Shown piece by piece: positions 42,215 to 52,815 of a stretch of 64,000 bases of DNA (positions are counted from its first letter, which is position 1; each line of letters starts with the position of its first letter). The notes beneath the pieces were generated by a model that ran no database searches, was not told the DNA's origin, and worked only from the letters and a program-made list of their open reading frames with translations. The position numbers were made by a program, and so were the translations under genes. Source of the stretch: Orientallactaga sibirica (taxonomy: Eukaryota; Chordata; Mammalia; Rodentia; Dipodidae); assembly GCA_036365145.1 (NCBI GenBank), contig JAEOAD010000888.1:1116001-1180000 (forward strand). The letters run 5' to 3'.

Positions 42215-42660
42215 GCACTCAAGTTAGACCGCTCTGATTCCTGACCCTACCATTGTTCCTAGTTTTCAGATAAACACGGGTAAGTTACTGAACCTCTGTC
42301 TGCCTCCATTCTTTTTTAAAAATATTTTTTATTTATTTACCATATGGGGGGCAGAGTATGGGTGTGACAGGGCTTCCTGCCACTGCAAACAAACTGTACC
42401 TGTGCCATTTTGTGCATCTGGCACAAAGTACTGGGGAATTGAACCAGGCCAGCAGACTTTGAAAGCAAGTGCCTTAACTGCTGAGCCATCTCCCTAGCCC
42501 TGTGCCTCCATTTTATGTCTTACATGTAGATGAAATTAGCAGTTTCCTTCCAGCTTACATGAATATGAGCAATGCAATGTGTGTGGTATTCTTTGCACAG
42601 TAGCCGGTACATGGTAAGCCCCTATACCTAGTAATTTAAATATGGCTGCCATCACTCTGT
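42215..42660 (+). mobile_element. MIR, split by a SINE
   Basis: 'gctctgattcctgacccta' and 'gtaagttactgaacctctgt' on the left, 'tgcctccattttatgtctta' and 'cagtagccggtacatggtaa' on the right. Confidence 0.8.
42311..42502 (-). mobile_element. tRNA-derived SINE, short subtype
   Basis: Reversed SINE inserted in the MIR with target 'tgcctccatt' at 42301-42310 and 42503-42512. Confidence 0.95.
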
Positions 42661-42787
42661 TATTTAATGTAACTAAGGTTTCAGCTCCCATACAAACAGC
42701 TCCTCTGCTCTTTGCTATACAACTGTACCAATATAATCTCTCTTGCCTGCAGCTATGGACACACTTAATCCGTGGTTTTCACCTATG

Positions 42788-43189
42788 GTAAGTGTGATAG
42801 TTTGAATATATGTCCCCCAATATATTCAGTATTTTATTATTTTATAGTTTGCATCTTCAATCACCTTGCTAGAGGCAATGTTACTGGGGGCCGGTTTTAA
42901 GGTGTGGTGATGGTTTGAGATTCCATTGTAAAGATAAGCAAAGTGTGCCTAGCAGGAGTTCCTGAAGTGTGCTGTGTGACCTTTTGGCTGTAGTTTTGCT
43001 CTGTGTGCTGTGGTGGCTGGTTGGCTTTTGCTCTCTCTCTGCCTGGCCTTATGAGAGCAGGCCACTTCTTCTGCCATTATGGAACTTCCCCTGGATCTGT
43101 AAGCTTCAATAAATAATATCCTTTCCTCCATAACTGTGCCTGGTCTGGAAGTTCATCTCAGCGAACCTGAAGCTGTCTGCTACAGTAAG
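42788..43189 (+). mobile_element. MT-like MaLR solo LTR with perfect 5-bp TSD
   Basis: LTR 42793-43184: 'tgtgatagtttgaatata', 'ctggccttatgagagcagg', 'cttcaataaataatatcc' (AATAAA), end 'gctgtctgctaca'. GTAAG at 42788-42792 and 43185-43189. Confidence 0.88.
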
Positions 43190-43294
43190 TATCAGAATCA
43201 CCTTGGGTAGATGGAAAACAGGCCAAGGCCAGAGGCTTCCCCTACTCTACAGAGCCTGAGAAATCTGGATCACTCTGTCTGGATGACTCTGGGC

Positions 43295-43424
43295 CAAAGT
43301 GTGGAATTCAGTGCACATCCAGAACCAAGGGAGGGAGAGCAGGAGGCTGAGATTGGTAAATACAAAGTGTGGAATTCAGCGCACATCCAGAACCAGGAAG
43401 GGAGAGCGAGAGACTGAGATTGGT
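43295..43424 (+). repeat. Tandem duplication, about 68-bp unit
   Basis: Unit starting 'caaagtgtggaattcag' at 43295 is repeated at 43363 with scattered substitutions and small indels. Both copies contain 'gcacatccagaacca' and 'ctgagattggt'. Confidence 0.9.
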
Positions 43425-43722
43425 GTCTTAATCTATTCCATTTTCTGATGCTGTAAGTGAACACCTTGAATGAGTATAAGAAGAAATTTATTTCTTAAAA
43501 TCCTTGAGGCTGAGAAGCCCAACATGGAGGGCTGTGTCTGGTGGGGACTTTCTTGCTGGCTGAGAACTCTCTGTAGGGCACCAGGGATGACACATTAACA
43601 CAGTAATGGGAGGGCCCTTGTGACCTTCTTACAGGTCCCACCTGGCCTCTAATTGTAATTTTCCTGAGGAGGATTCAATTTCAACATGAATTTTGTGGGG
43701 ACATTCACGTCACAGCGGTGAG
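43425..43722 (-). mobile_element. MLT1-type LTR
   Basis: 'gtcttaatctattccatttt', 'gggagggcccttgtgacct', 'caacatgaattttgtgggga', 'cattcacgtcacagc'. Confidence 0.75.
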
Positions 43723-43739
43723 CCACAGGAATGAAAATG

Positions 43740-43985
43740 AGGAGGAGTCCAATTCCACCCACTTATCTCTAATTCGGGTCTGTGGCACCATTCTCTCTCA
43801 CTGGGAACCTAGCAGTGGCCTTTACAATGGCCCTCACATCTCTGAAACTTTGCACACAAGATACTGTGTCCAAATCTTGGGCTGAGACTGGTGTCCTGCT
43901 GTACACTGTCATTAAAACCTTCCCCAGCTGCCCACTGTCGTCAGGAAGCCCAGCCAGCTCATAATCACTTTTAGGACTCTCGACA
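43740..43985 (+). mobile_element. L2-like LINE fragment
   Basis: Pyrimidine-rich text ending 'agcccagccagctcataatc', loosely L2-like. Confidence 0.4.
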
Positions 43986-44013
43986 ACAAGATTTCTGCTG
44001 ACTTTTTAAAATT

Positions 44014-44455
44014 CAGTGGTTCTCAACAAAGGACAGTTTTGTCCTCCACAGACATTTGGCAATGCCAGAAGATACTGTTTTAAAAATATTTTATATTTTT
44101 ATTTATTTGAAAGAGAGATAGAGAAAGAGAGAGATAGAGAAAGAGAGAATGAGCATGCCAGGGCCTCCAGCCGCTGCAAATGAACTCCACAAGCATACAC
44201 CACCTTCTGCATTTGGTTTACTTGGGTCCTGGGGAATCCAACCTGGGTCCTTAGGCTTCGTTGCTAAGTGCCTTAACTGCTAAGCCATCTCTTTAAACCC
44301 CAGGAGACATTTTTGATGACTACAACTGGGAGATGGGACTATTGGTATCCAGTGTATAAAGACCAGAAATTCTACCCAACACCCCACCATGCACGTGGAA
44401 GTCCCCACAACAACGAATGGTCCAGCCCAATGTCAACCACTGAAGCACACACCTT
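44014..44455 (+). mobile_element. MER20 (hAT-Charlie) DNA transposon, split by a SINE
   Basis: 'gtggttctcaacaaaggac', 'acatttggcaatgccagaag' left. 'ggagacatttttgatgacta', 'caactgggagatgggacta', 'ccccacaacaacgaatggtc' and 'caatgtcaaccactga' right: a close match in order to MER20. Nonautonomous, no transposase. Confidence 0.85.
44078..44298 (-). mobile_element. tRNA-derived SINE, short subtype
   Basis: Reversed SINE with a GA-rich arm (44111-44149). Its head is worn ('agccatctctttaaacccc'). Lies inside the MER20. Confidence 0.9.
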
Positions 44456-44499
44456 GCCCTCCAGTCTTCATCCTCCACAGTCCAGCCTCCTGGGCTTTT

Positions 44500-44810
44500 T
44501 TCCACTTATCTAATAACCATGCTTTCCCTGCCCTTTGGTCATTCTCAGGGAGTGCCTTCCCAGAATCCCCTTCCTCCCAACCCTTGTCTTGGCGAAACGC
44601 CATGTTCTGTATCAGCCCTGTGCATCTCTTCTCGCAGGAAGGCCTCTACTTGAGAGCACTTAACCAGAGTGAAGCCCCTATCCCATGACACTGTAATTTT
44701 CTGTTTTCCGGGTTCCCTTCACTCTAAGTTTGTGTTCAGTTTTGTGTCTACCTGTGCTTGGCTGGGAATTGGAATCCAGTAAGTGTTCAATGGATGTTTA
44801 AGGTCAAGAA
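44500..44810 (+). mobile_element. L2 LINE 3' end
   Basis: 'ctttccctgccctttggtc', 'gagtgccttcccagaatcc', 'ctgggaattggaatccag' and end 'cagtaagtgttcaatggatg'. Confidence 0.75.
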
Positions 44811-45072
44811 ACAAGAGCTAGTCTAATGCAGTCTAACAATGCCTCTATAGGCCAGCCATTGTCTGAGGCTGACTCTCATGGAAGTCTGGGAGTGTGTTGT
44901 GTTGGGGAGCCAGTGCCAACCGAGATTCACCATCACAGACATTGATCTCCCTGAGCCTCAAAGGAGGTGGGGGGGGGTGCCTTCTGAACAAAGCTGGGGT
45001 CAGCCTCCATCTCTTTTCGAGACCCCACCCCTTCATTTATTTTCAGCTCTCACATTTTTGACATGAAAATAT

Positions 45073-45120
45073 AAGTAGTACTCTACTACTACTAAGTAGT
45101 ACCTACCCTAAGTAGTAGTA
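45073..45120. repeat. AGTAGT/ACTACT inverted-repeat cluster
   Basis: AGTAGTA-CTC-TACTACT is a perfect 7-bp stem with a 3-nt loop, and ACTACT-ACTA-AGTAGT overlaps it as a second stem. AGTAGT recurs to 45120. Confidence 0.85.
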
Positions 45121-45377
45121 TCCCAGGTCTCCCCAGATAAAGTGATCCTCCCTGCTAACACTCTTGCCTCCTCTTCCCCCACAAGCGTCTGGAGCAGTCT
45201 ATGCAGAAGTTCCGCTTCCACACAGCACCTCCAGGGGGCGCCATTCACATTGTGCTCTGTGAGAATGGCCGTAGAAGAGAAGCCTGGGGTGTTAGTGAGT
45301 TGCATCCGCTCCTCCATTCACTGTTTGCTGGCGCCCCGGGAATGAACGACCATATTTGCCAAGCCAAATGGGCATTT
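45121..45377. other. Unassigned stretch
   Basis: No gene or repeat recognised. Short frames on both strands overlap. Confidence 0.4.
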
Positions 45378-45868
45378 AAAAAATTATTTATTTAAGAAAA
45401 TGGGGGGCTGGAGAGATGGCTTAGCGGTTAAGGTGCCTGCCTGCTAAGCCTAAGAACGCTGGTTCCAATCTCCAGTGGTTCCAATCTCCAGGTCCCACGT
45501 TTAGCAAGATGCAAAGTGAGGCAAGGGCGCAATGCCACACTTGCCCACAAGGGGGCGCACACATCTGGATTTCGTTCACAGCAGCTGAGGGACTGCTGGC
45601 ACGCCCATCTCTATCTGTCTTCCTCTCCCTCTCTATCTGTTTCTCTCTGTGTGTCTCTCCAAAATTAAATAAAATAATTTTTAAAAAAATTAAAAAAAAA
45701 AAAAGAAAAGAAAATGGGCTCACCAGGGTCTCTTGCTGCTACAAATGAACTCGACACATGTGCCACTTTGTGCATCTGGCTTTAAGTGGGTACTGAGGAA
45801 TCGAACCCCAGGCCAGCAGGCTTTTCAAGCAAGCACCTTTAACCACTAAGTCATTCCTTAGGCTAACA
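45378..45868 (-). mobile_element. tRNA-derived SINE, split by another SINE
   Basis: Tail at 45378-45404, body 45710-45868 with 'tttgtgcatctggctttaag' and 'gaggaatcgaacccc'. Confidence 0.85.
45405..45709 (+). mobile_element. tRNA-derived SINE, long subtype with doubled B-box segment
   Basis: 'ggttccaatctccag' occurs twice (45461-45475 and 45477-45491). 'gaaaatggg' flanks on both sides. Inserted head-on into the antisense SINE. Confidence 0.95.
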
Positions 45869-46059
45869 GACAGGCATCCTGAGTGGTGCTCTACTTCTGG
45901 GGGGGGTGGTAGGGTTGACCTTCCCCTGACCCCAAGACTCTCCCACTGACTGAGCCTCTGTTTCCACTGGGTCCTTAGTTTTGATGTTAATCTGCATTCT
46001 CTTCTTGCATCTTTTTCTCTTCTTCCTCCAGCTCTTTCTGTGGTGAGGAGAGTGGAAGC
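45775..46059. repeat. Dispersed duplicate, copy 1
   Basis: SINE end plus about 190 bp of other sequence, matching 46917-47250 in order: 'ctgagtggtgctctacttct', 'gggttgaccttcccctg', 'gactgagcctctgtttcc', 'gggtccttagttttgatgtt', 'tctcttcttgcatcttttt'. Confidence 0.85.
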
Positions 46060-46082
46060 CCATTCATAAAGGGATCCAAATT

Positions 46083-46292
46083 CAGGCTGAAGAGGTGGCT
46101 CAGCTGTTAAAGGCTTGTGTTTGCAAAACCTGCAGGCCCTGGTTCAATTCCCCAGGACCCATGAAAAGCCAGCTGCACAAAGTGCTGCATGTGTCTGAAG
46201 TTCATTTGCAGCAGCAAGCTGCCCTGGCATGCCCATAGTCATTCTTTCTCTGCTTTCAAGTAAATAAAAAGGAAAAAATGAATTAAATAAAT
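46083..46292 (+). mobile_element. tRNA-derived SINE, short subtype
   Basis: 'ggctgaagaggtggctcagc', B box 'ggttcaattcc', tail AAATAAAAAGG. Flanked by 'ggatccaaa' and 'ggatcccaaa'. Confidence 0.9.
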
Positions 46293-46771
46293 GGATCCCA
46301 AATCCAAATTGTCAGCAAATCCCATCCACTTGACTTCCTTATATTTCTTTGATCTACCCTCTTCTTCCTATCCCTACTGTAACTGCCATAGAGCAGCTTG
46401 CTGCCTGCACCCTTCCTCTCCCATCCCAAGAATCATCCCATATAGCTGCTAGCATGACTTCCCAGAATGGGATTCCCAGCGCCTTGGTCTCCTAATTACT
46501 CCTCAGACTCATGCCCACAGCAAACAACATTCATCTGCATTGATGTTCAGAGCAGCCACTCTGACACTGGTACTTACTGAACCTTTCAAGGTCCGAAGAG
46601 TCTTTCCACGTGATTGACAGCACTTGTAAGAGCACGGAAGTTATGCTGAGAGGTGATCAATATTCAAAAGATAGAGATAGATAGTCTAGCCAAACATAAT
46701 GAGAATCCACCATAGGGTGTCCAGAACAGCACCAAAGATGAGTCTCATCTACAAAAAGATGGAGCCTGGGG
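46293..46771. other. Unassigned stretch, no gene seen
   Basis: No repeat recognised. Confidence 0.4.
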
Positions 46772-47395
46772 ACTGGGGAGATAAAGTGGCAGGTGTGAGG
46801 ACCAGAGTTTGGGTCTCTAGAACCCACAGAAATACTGATGTGGTAGCCCATGTCTGTAATCCCAGCAAACCTAGGGCAAGATGGGAGGCAGAAACACTCC
46901 AGCTAGCCTGCTGTATGCTGGTTTTCAGTGGGTACTGGGAATCGAACCCCAGACCAACAGGCAGGCTTTCAAGCAAGTGCCTTTAACTTCTAAGTCATCT
47001 CCTTAACCTAAAACAGAGGCATTCTGAGTGGTGCTTTACTTCTGGGGTTGGTGTTAGGGTTGACCTTCCCCTGGCCCCGAGACTCCACTCCCTGGTCATT
47101 TTGCTTCTCCTGCTGACTGAGCCTCCATCTCTGCTGGGTCCTTAGTTTTTGATGTTCACATGGATTCTCTTCTTGCTTCTTTTTCTCTTCTTCCACTGAC
47201 TCTTTCCCACTGACTCTTTCCTAGGGTGGTGAGGATTGACACTGGAAGTCTGACCTCCACAAGCTAGCCAGCAGAGACCCTGCCTCAAATAAGGTAGAAG
47301 TCAAGGATTGACACTGGAAGTCCTCTGACCTCCACATGCATGCCATGGTGTGTGCACACCACACTCTCTAAAAGAGAAAGAGAGTGACAGGGAGA
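46772..47395 (+). mobile_element. B4-type chimeric SINE, split
   Basis: Left 46772-46916: 'ggggactggggagataaagt' and 'gtctgtaatcccagca'. Right from about 47250: 'gcagagaccctgcctcaaat' and 'tctgacctccacatgcatgc'. The duplicate at 46917-47250 separates them. Confidence 0.65.
46917..47250. repeat. Dispersed duplicate, copy 2
   Basis: Matches 45775-46059 through the SINE end and the following sequence. 'ccactgactctttc' is itself tandem here at 47193-47206 and 47207-47220. Confidence 0.85.
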
Positions 47396-47569
47396 AAGAA
47401 CCAGAATTTTAAACAGAGTGCTTTCCTAAAGGCAAGAGACCAAGAAATTGTATTTCCAAACTCCCATCCATTGTGAGTCTCTTGTCAATCAGTGAGACCC
47501 ATGAGGAAACGTTTGAGACCAAACCTCGGAATTCTGACCCTGTCCATGATCAGCTCTGAATAACCCGGG

Positions 47570-47787
47570 TCTGTTTGTTGGTTGGTTGATTTGAGACAGG
47601 GCCTCATCTATCCCAGACTGGCCTCAAGTTCACTGGGTAGCTGAGAATGACCTTGAACTTCTGATCTTCCTGCCTCCACCTCCTGAGTTCTGGGATTGCA
47701 GGTATGGACCAACATGCCCAGTTTATGAACCCAGGCTTTTGATCATGCGAGGCAAGCGCTCTACTGACTGAGCTACATTTCCAGCCC
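47570..47787 (-). mobile_element. B1/ID composite SINE
   Basis: B1-like 'gagacagggcctcatctat' and 'gatcttcctgcctccacc' joined to ID-like 'gaggcaagcgctctactgac' and 'gagctacatttccagccc'. Confidence 0.8.
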
Positions 47788-48965
47788 TGAGACTTTTTTT
47801 TTTCTTTTCTAGTAATGGACTATGTCCTTCCAGGTCTAATGGCTGTGAAAGGCAGTTTCAAAATAAATAAATAAACTCAATCTCATTGTTAAACTATTTG
47901 GAATACTGTACTTCAATGTGCCCATGACCCATGACCTACAGGACAAAGTCCAAAATGTGAAAGATTATGATGAGAGTGGGGACTTAGTGACTGTTAGAAA
48001 TATCCTATGACCCCAAAATACTTCCCCAGTGCTTTCTGACAACCAGACAGCTTACAAATAGCGGTGACTGAGGAGTGATGAGAGGATGCCATGTTGATGG
48101 TGTCTGGCCTGGTCTGCCCAAGAGGCCAGAACCCCATCATTCCCCAATAAATCAGGGGGTCATTTTTCACAGAACGGAAGCTCAATACTCCCATCGCTTT
48201 CTCCCCTAACCAGCCCTGAGATTGCTCTGTGCTCTTTATTACCTTTCAATGACTTAAGCCCCTGAACTGAATAACTTCATCAAGGTGTCAACCTAAACAG
48301 ATTTTCCCCATAATGGTCCAACTCTCACAGGTTCTTAATGAAAAATATTGATTTCCAAGGATTAGTTGCAGATTTATGTGTTGGGATGCTGATCTCTCTG
48401 TCACCTGACACCTTATCAGTAGATGAAAGGAGCTAGTTTTCCTTCATGGTTTTAAAAAAGCAATCACCAGCTATGTCAAGGGGCAGCTTAGGTCCAGAAA
48501 AACAAATAAAATCCTGGGTCTGAATCCTTTGGAATACTTAACAGGCAGTGGAGGAGGTGGCAGAGGCTCAGTGGCATGAAGACGCCCATCTGCCTTTTTT
48601 CATTAACATCTTCCCTGGATGAGTGGAGGGGAGCTCAGACTCAGAGACACTGGATGAGGAAACAGGACAGGCAACCACCCCTCTTGGTGGTGTGACTGAT
48701 CTCTGGGACACAGTAGGGGGAAAGCATGTCATGTAAAGCCTGTCTGGAGCTAGAGACATGGGCTGAAAGGAATTCAGCAGCTGCTGTCTCAAAGTGGCAT
48801 TCAATCAAGACTGGCTTGGGTTGGTTGTGCCAACTCACTCTGTTAAATGCAGTTTTCAAGGGATGAAGTCACAGTTCTCGTGTCTAAAACCTCGGTGGGC
48901 TACAGAGCAGAATCTTTCCCATCACCCATGGGCAGCTGGAATCAGATTCATTCTCGGACTCTGAC
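47788..48965. other. Single-copy-looking stretch, no gene seen
   Basis: About 1.2 kb, the longest repeat-poor run of the window. Overlapping short reverse frames at 48568-48859 show no family resemblance. Confidence 0.45.
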
Positions 48966-51600
48966 AAAGACAGATTGAGGACTGACTACGTGCCAAACCC
49001 TATGCTAGGCATTTGGACCACAATGGGCAGCAAAGAGGGATGTGGGTTTCTGCCTGGATGGTGAAGGCAGACTACAGATAGTGAATAAATAAATAAATAA
49101 ATAGACAGGCAAACACAGAACATAAGCAAATGTGGGATTATAACTGCAATTGGATAAGATGCTGAGAGTGGGCACACAGGACTGAAGTGGCCTGGAATGA
49201 TCACACTAACCTGTGAGAGGTCAAAGTGATGGTCAAGAAACATTGTAGTTACCTTCTCATTGCTGAGATAAAGCCCTCAACCAAATGCAGCTGGTGGGAG
49301 GAAAGGTATATATTTGGGCTTACAGTCTTGAGAGACAGTTCCATGATGGTAGGAGATGCATGACCTGAGCAGAGGCTGGACATCACCTCTGCCAAAGCAA
49401 GCAGAAAACAGCAGCAGGAGAGTGAGCCACATTCAGGCAAGGGAGAGCTGGCTGTAAAACCCCAGAGACCGCCCCCAACAAAAAACTTCCTATAGCAAAT
49501 CTCCACTTCCTAAATTATCATCAGCTGAGGACCAAGCATTCAGAACCCATGAGTTTATGGGGGGGGGTCATCTGATTTAAACCACCACATTCCACTCATG
49601 ATCATGCAGGATGTAAACTGCAATGCATTCAGTCCAATTTTAAAAGTCCCATTGGTTTTATCAATCTCAACACTGTTCAACCATATCTATAGTCCAAAGT
49701 CCTCTAACTGTGAGCCTATAAAAAAACAACATATTATAGCACAGCACAAACATTCACACTGCAAATGATGGCACTGAGCATAGCAAGGAAAGATTGAACA
49801 AATGCAAGATCTAAAACAAACAGGACAAACATCAAATCCTATAGCTCCAAGTCCTACATCTGTGATAAAGTCTCTGGGGTTTCAATTCTGTACTTCTAGC
49901 TGGGCTGTTTGAAGTTCAGGGAAAACTCCATCACAAACCAGCAGCTCTCCTTGGCAGCTGTCCCACAGACTAGGTATCTTTTAAAAATTCTAGGTTTTCC
50001 ATTGCAACCCATGGTTCACATTCATGGTTCCATTGGGTCTTCATGCAGGGACGGTAACAACCCTGCCTCACATTGCCTAGTGGCCATTTCAAAAACACAA
50101 ACCACATTCAAATCCAATGATTCCTTTGTCCTGCTTTTGTTATACTCCCAGAACACCAGGTAGACTACAAATTTGTTAATCCAGGAGGGAATAAAGCTGA
50201 CTTTGAAGAACTGATACGCCTTCAACATTCAGGCCCCTATTTTCAAGAGTAAGCATTCTTTCTGATGTCCCAATGCAGAACAGCTGGCCCAATCTCAATG
50301 GTCATAATCCCTCAAACAATCGCAGCTGAAACAAGCTAAATGTCTCTAGCCCAACTTTCATTTCTTTCTGTTTCATATCCATCTGCTCAAACCAGTCTAT
50401 TTCTTCTAAATTCAGCCCTTTACAAGTCATGACACAGGCAGAATACAGCAAGCTGCTCACACAAACTGCTTTTAACCCATTCTGGACAAAGCTCTTTCTT
50501 CCCCTCATAAACCAAACCTACACAGTACACATGTTTTTCAGCATTTAGTTCTCTCAACTTTGACCAGGATTGTCCATAAAACTCTGCCTTCAACACTGCA
50601 GCACTTCAAGGCATTTGTTAGGTCAAAGTTTAAAAACTTTCCACATTCCTCCTACCAATCAGTTCCAAAAAGCCAATAACCAAACAGTCAGATTTCTAGC
50701 AGCAGAAACCCCACTCCTGGTACCAATTTTCTTTTGTAGCTACCATCTCATTTCTGGGACAAAGCACCAAAAGCAGCTGTAGGGAGGAATCATTTTTATT
50801 TTGACATACAGTCTCAAGAGGAAGTTTCATGATGGCTAGAGAAAGTATGGCATAAGCAGAGGTTGAACATCACCTCCTTGCCACAGAAGATGGAAAACAG
50901 CAGCAAGAGAGTGAGCCCAATGCTGACAAGGAGGATCTGGCTATAACACTTCTAAGCCTTCCCCTAACAACACACCTCCTCCAGCAAGGCCACCTCCAAA
51001 ATTGCCACTATCTGGGAACCAAGCATTCAGAATATGAATTTATGGGGGACATCTGATTCAAACCACCACAAGGTAACACCTGAAAAATGAGAAGGGGTTC
51101 ATTGGAAGAGCATGGAAGGTGGGGAATTTATGCACTGGAAGTAGTATGTGAAAATCATCTGTTCTGGAGGGAATCTAGCAAGAGAGATAAGGGCAGGGGA
51201 AGAGAGAGAGAAAGAGAGAGGTAAAACTGGTCCCAGAGGGTCCAGTAGAGCAGTTACAGGCCATACTATGGCTCTAGATCACTATTCCAAGTGAAGTTGG
51301 GAGCCATTGAAGGGTTCTACCTGCACTTGGTAAAGAGCAATTTGGCTGCTCAGTGGAGACTCTATTGCAACAGCTTTGGAATAAAAGCAGAGAGAAGGTG
51401 GTTGAGAAGGTGACAGCAATTGTCCAGGCAGCAAGAAATAGGCAGTAATGCTATGGAGATGGACACAAGGGAACAGAAGCAAGGGATACAGAGTAAACAT
51501 CAACAGGCACTGAGGCTGAGATGAACATGGGGAGGGGCCTAAGAAGACAAAATGTTGGCAACACAGATGACTCCACGTTTCTCAACTGAGAAGGGGTGGC
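48966..51600 (-). mobile_element. L2 LINE, antisense, split by a complete MaLR-like element
   Basis: Left: 'tgccaaaccctatgctaggc', 'gaataaataaataaataaat'. Right: 'cacctgaaaaatgagaaggg', 'gggagccattgaagggttct', 'caatttggctgctcagtgg', 'caattgtccaggcagcaag', 'gatgactccacgtttctc'. The reversed L2 3' region is collinear across the insertion. Confidence 0.8.
49244..51070 (-). mobile_element. Complete MaLR-like LTR retrotransposon (LTR-internal-LTR)
   Basis: Two LTRs, 49244-49589 and 50735-51070, both run from 'tgtag(t/c)tacc' to 'aaccaccaca' on the plus strand. Internal region 49590-50734 has the primer-binding-side start 'ccccactcctggtaccaa' (50709-50726) beside the right LTR, which places the 5' LTR on the right. 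No long frame lies inside, as expected of MaLR, which lack their own pol and are thought to depend on ERVL-type helpers. Inserted in an antisense L2. No clear 5-bp TSD could be fixed. Confidence 0.85.
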
Positions 51601-51677
51601 TCTCCACTTTGTGCCCCCAACAGTCTCTCTAACAGCTGTGGTATTTCCAGAGCAAGGTTCTCATTTCTGTTCTCTTC

Positions 51678-52017
51678 TGTGATGATTTACATTGACTGCC
51701 AACTTGACAGGACCTGGGAGGGATTATCTAGGTCAGGTTAGCCTCTGTGCGTGTCTGTGAGGGATAAACTAGATTAAGTTAACTGAGGTGGGAAGACCCA
51801 TCTTAACTGTGGGTGCTGGCTGAGCACCAGTGTTCTTTATTCTTTGCTTCCTCAGTATGGACCTGCTTCAAACTCTTTACTGTCCTGCCACCATGCCTCC
51901 CTGCTTTGATGGTCTGTAATCTGGAACTATAAGCTAAAACAAACCTTTCTTGCCTTAAGCTGATTTTTGTTGAGCATTTTGTCCCATTAATTTTAGTATT
52001 AGAAGTTGACAAATACA
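51678..52017 (+). mobile_element. ERVL/MaLR-type solo LTR
   Basis: 'tgtgatgatttacattgac', 'gccaacttgacaggacctg', 'gctggctgagcaccagtg', 'gtctgtaatctggaactat', end 'gttgacaaataca'. Near-TSD tcttc / tcatc. Same family as 20307-20883. Confidence 0.8.
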
Positions 52018-52027
52018 TCATCCTAGA

Positions 52028-52262
52028 TTAGGGGTGGCAAAGTTCTCTAAAGAACCAGAAGGCTTTGAAAACCCTACCATCTCTCTCAATTACTTGAGTT
52101 TGATGCTAGAAAACACAACAGCTATGGACAATGAATAAACAAGCCACAGTGGCTGTGTTCCAATAAAACTTTATTTTTTTTAAAAAAGTGGTGGACAGGA
52201 TTTGGGCCTCTGGCTGTATTTTCTTGTTTCAGCCTCTACAAGGTCCTCTTTAACCATCTGAT
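52028..52262 (-). mobile_element. hAT-type nonautonomous DNA transposon
   Basis: 'aggggtggcaaagttctct' and 'gctgtgttccaataaaactt' resemble a widespread MER1-type/Charlie element. Subfamily not assigned, and orientation presumed. Confidence 0.55.
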
Positions 52263-52415
52263 GCATTCATAACCACAGTTCAGCCACAGCAAACTCTTCT
52301 CACTTCCCAACATGTCAGGTCATTTTATTATTTGCACTTCTCAAACCTTCATGAACTGTTCACTTCTTTGGTTTCAGTCATGAAAACAGAACCCTCAACA
52401 TTAGTGCCTCTCACC

Positions 52416-52572
52416 AGGCGTGGTGGCACACACTTTAATCCCAGCACTCCAGAGGCAGAGGTAGGAGGATTGCTGTAAGTCTGAGGTCACCCTGAGACTA
52501 CATCTTGAATTCCAAATCAACATGGGCTAGAGTGAGACCCTACCTTGAAAAACCAAAAAAAATTTTTTAAAG
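52416..52572 (+). mobile_element. B1 SINE
   Basis: 'caggcgtggtggcacacact', 'gcactccagaggcagagg', 'gagtgagaccctaccttg', A tail. Confidence 0.93.
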
Positions 52573-52754
52573 TTTAGTACCTCTCTTTCTCTGGTGGGGC
52601 TGTATGAATGACCCAGAACGAGTCTTCACAAAGCAAAGCTCTCCTCATAAAACACAAAGGACTTGTCTTGAGCCTCATGAATAGGTGTGATTTTTTTTTC
52701 TTGACTTTTTCATTTTAAATTTTCTTTCTTTCTTTTTTCTTTCTTTCTCTCTTT

Positions 52755-52815
52755 GGTGTGGGGGATGGAACTCTAGGCAATTGACCTACCAGTGAGCAAT
52801 ACCCACAGGCCTGAC
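52755..52815 (-). mobile_element. ID-type SINE fragment
   Basis: 'gggggatggaactctaggca' and 'gacctaccagtgagcaatac' fit a reversed ID element. Confidence 0.6.

Noticed and set aside
45863..46063. Reverse frame with KKRKRCKKR-type basic run, paralogous to 47008-47196
   Set aside because: The frames agree only at one end and indels shift them elsewhere. Treated as a duplicated repeat rather than a gene pair, though listed as a finding.
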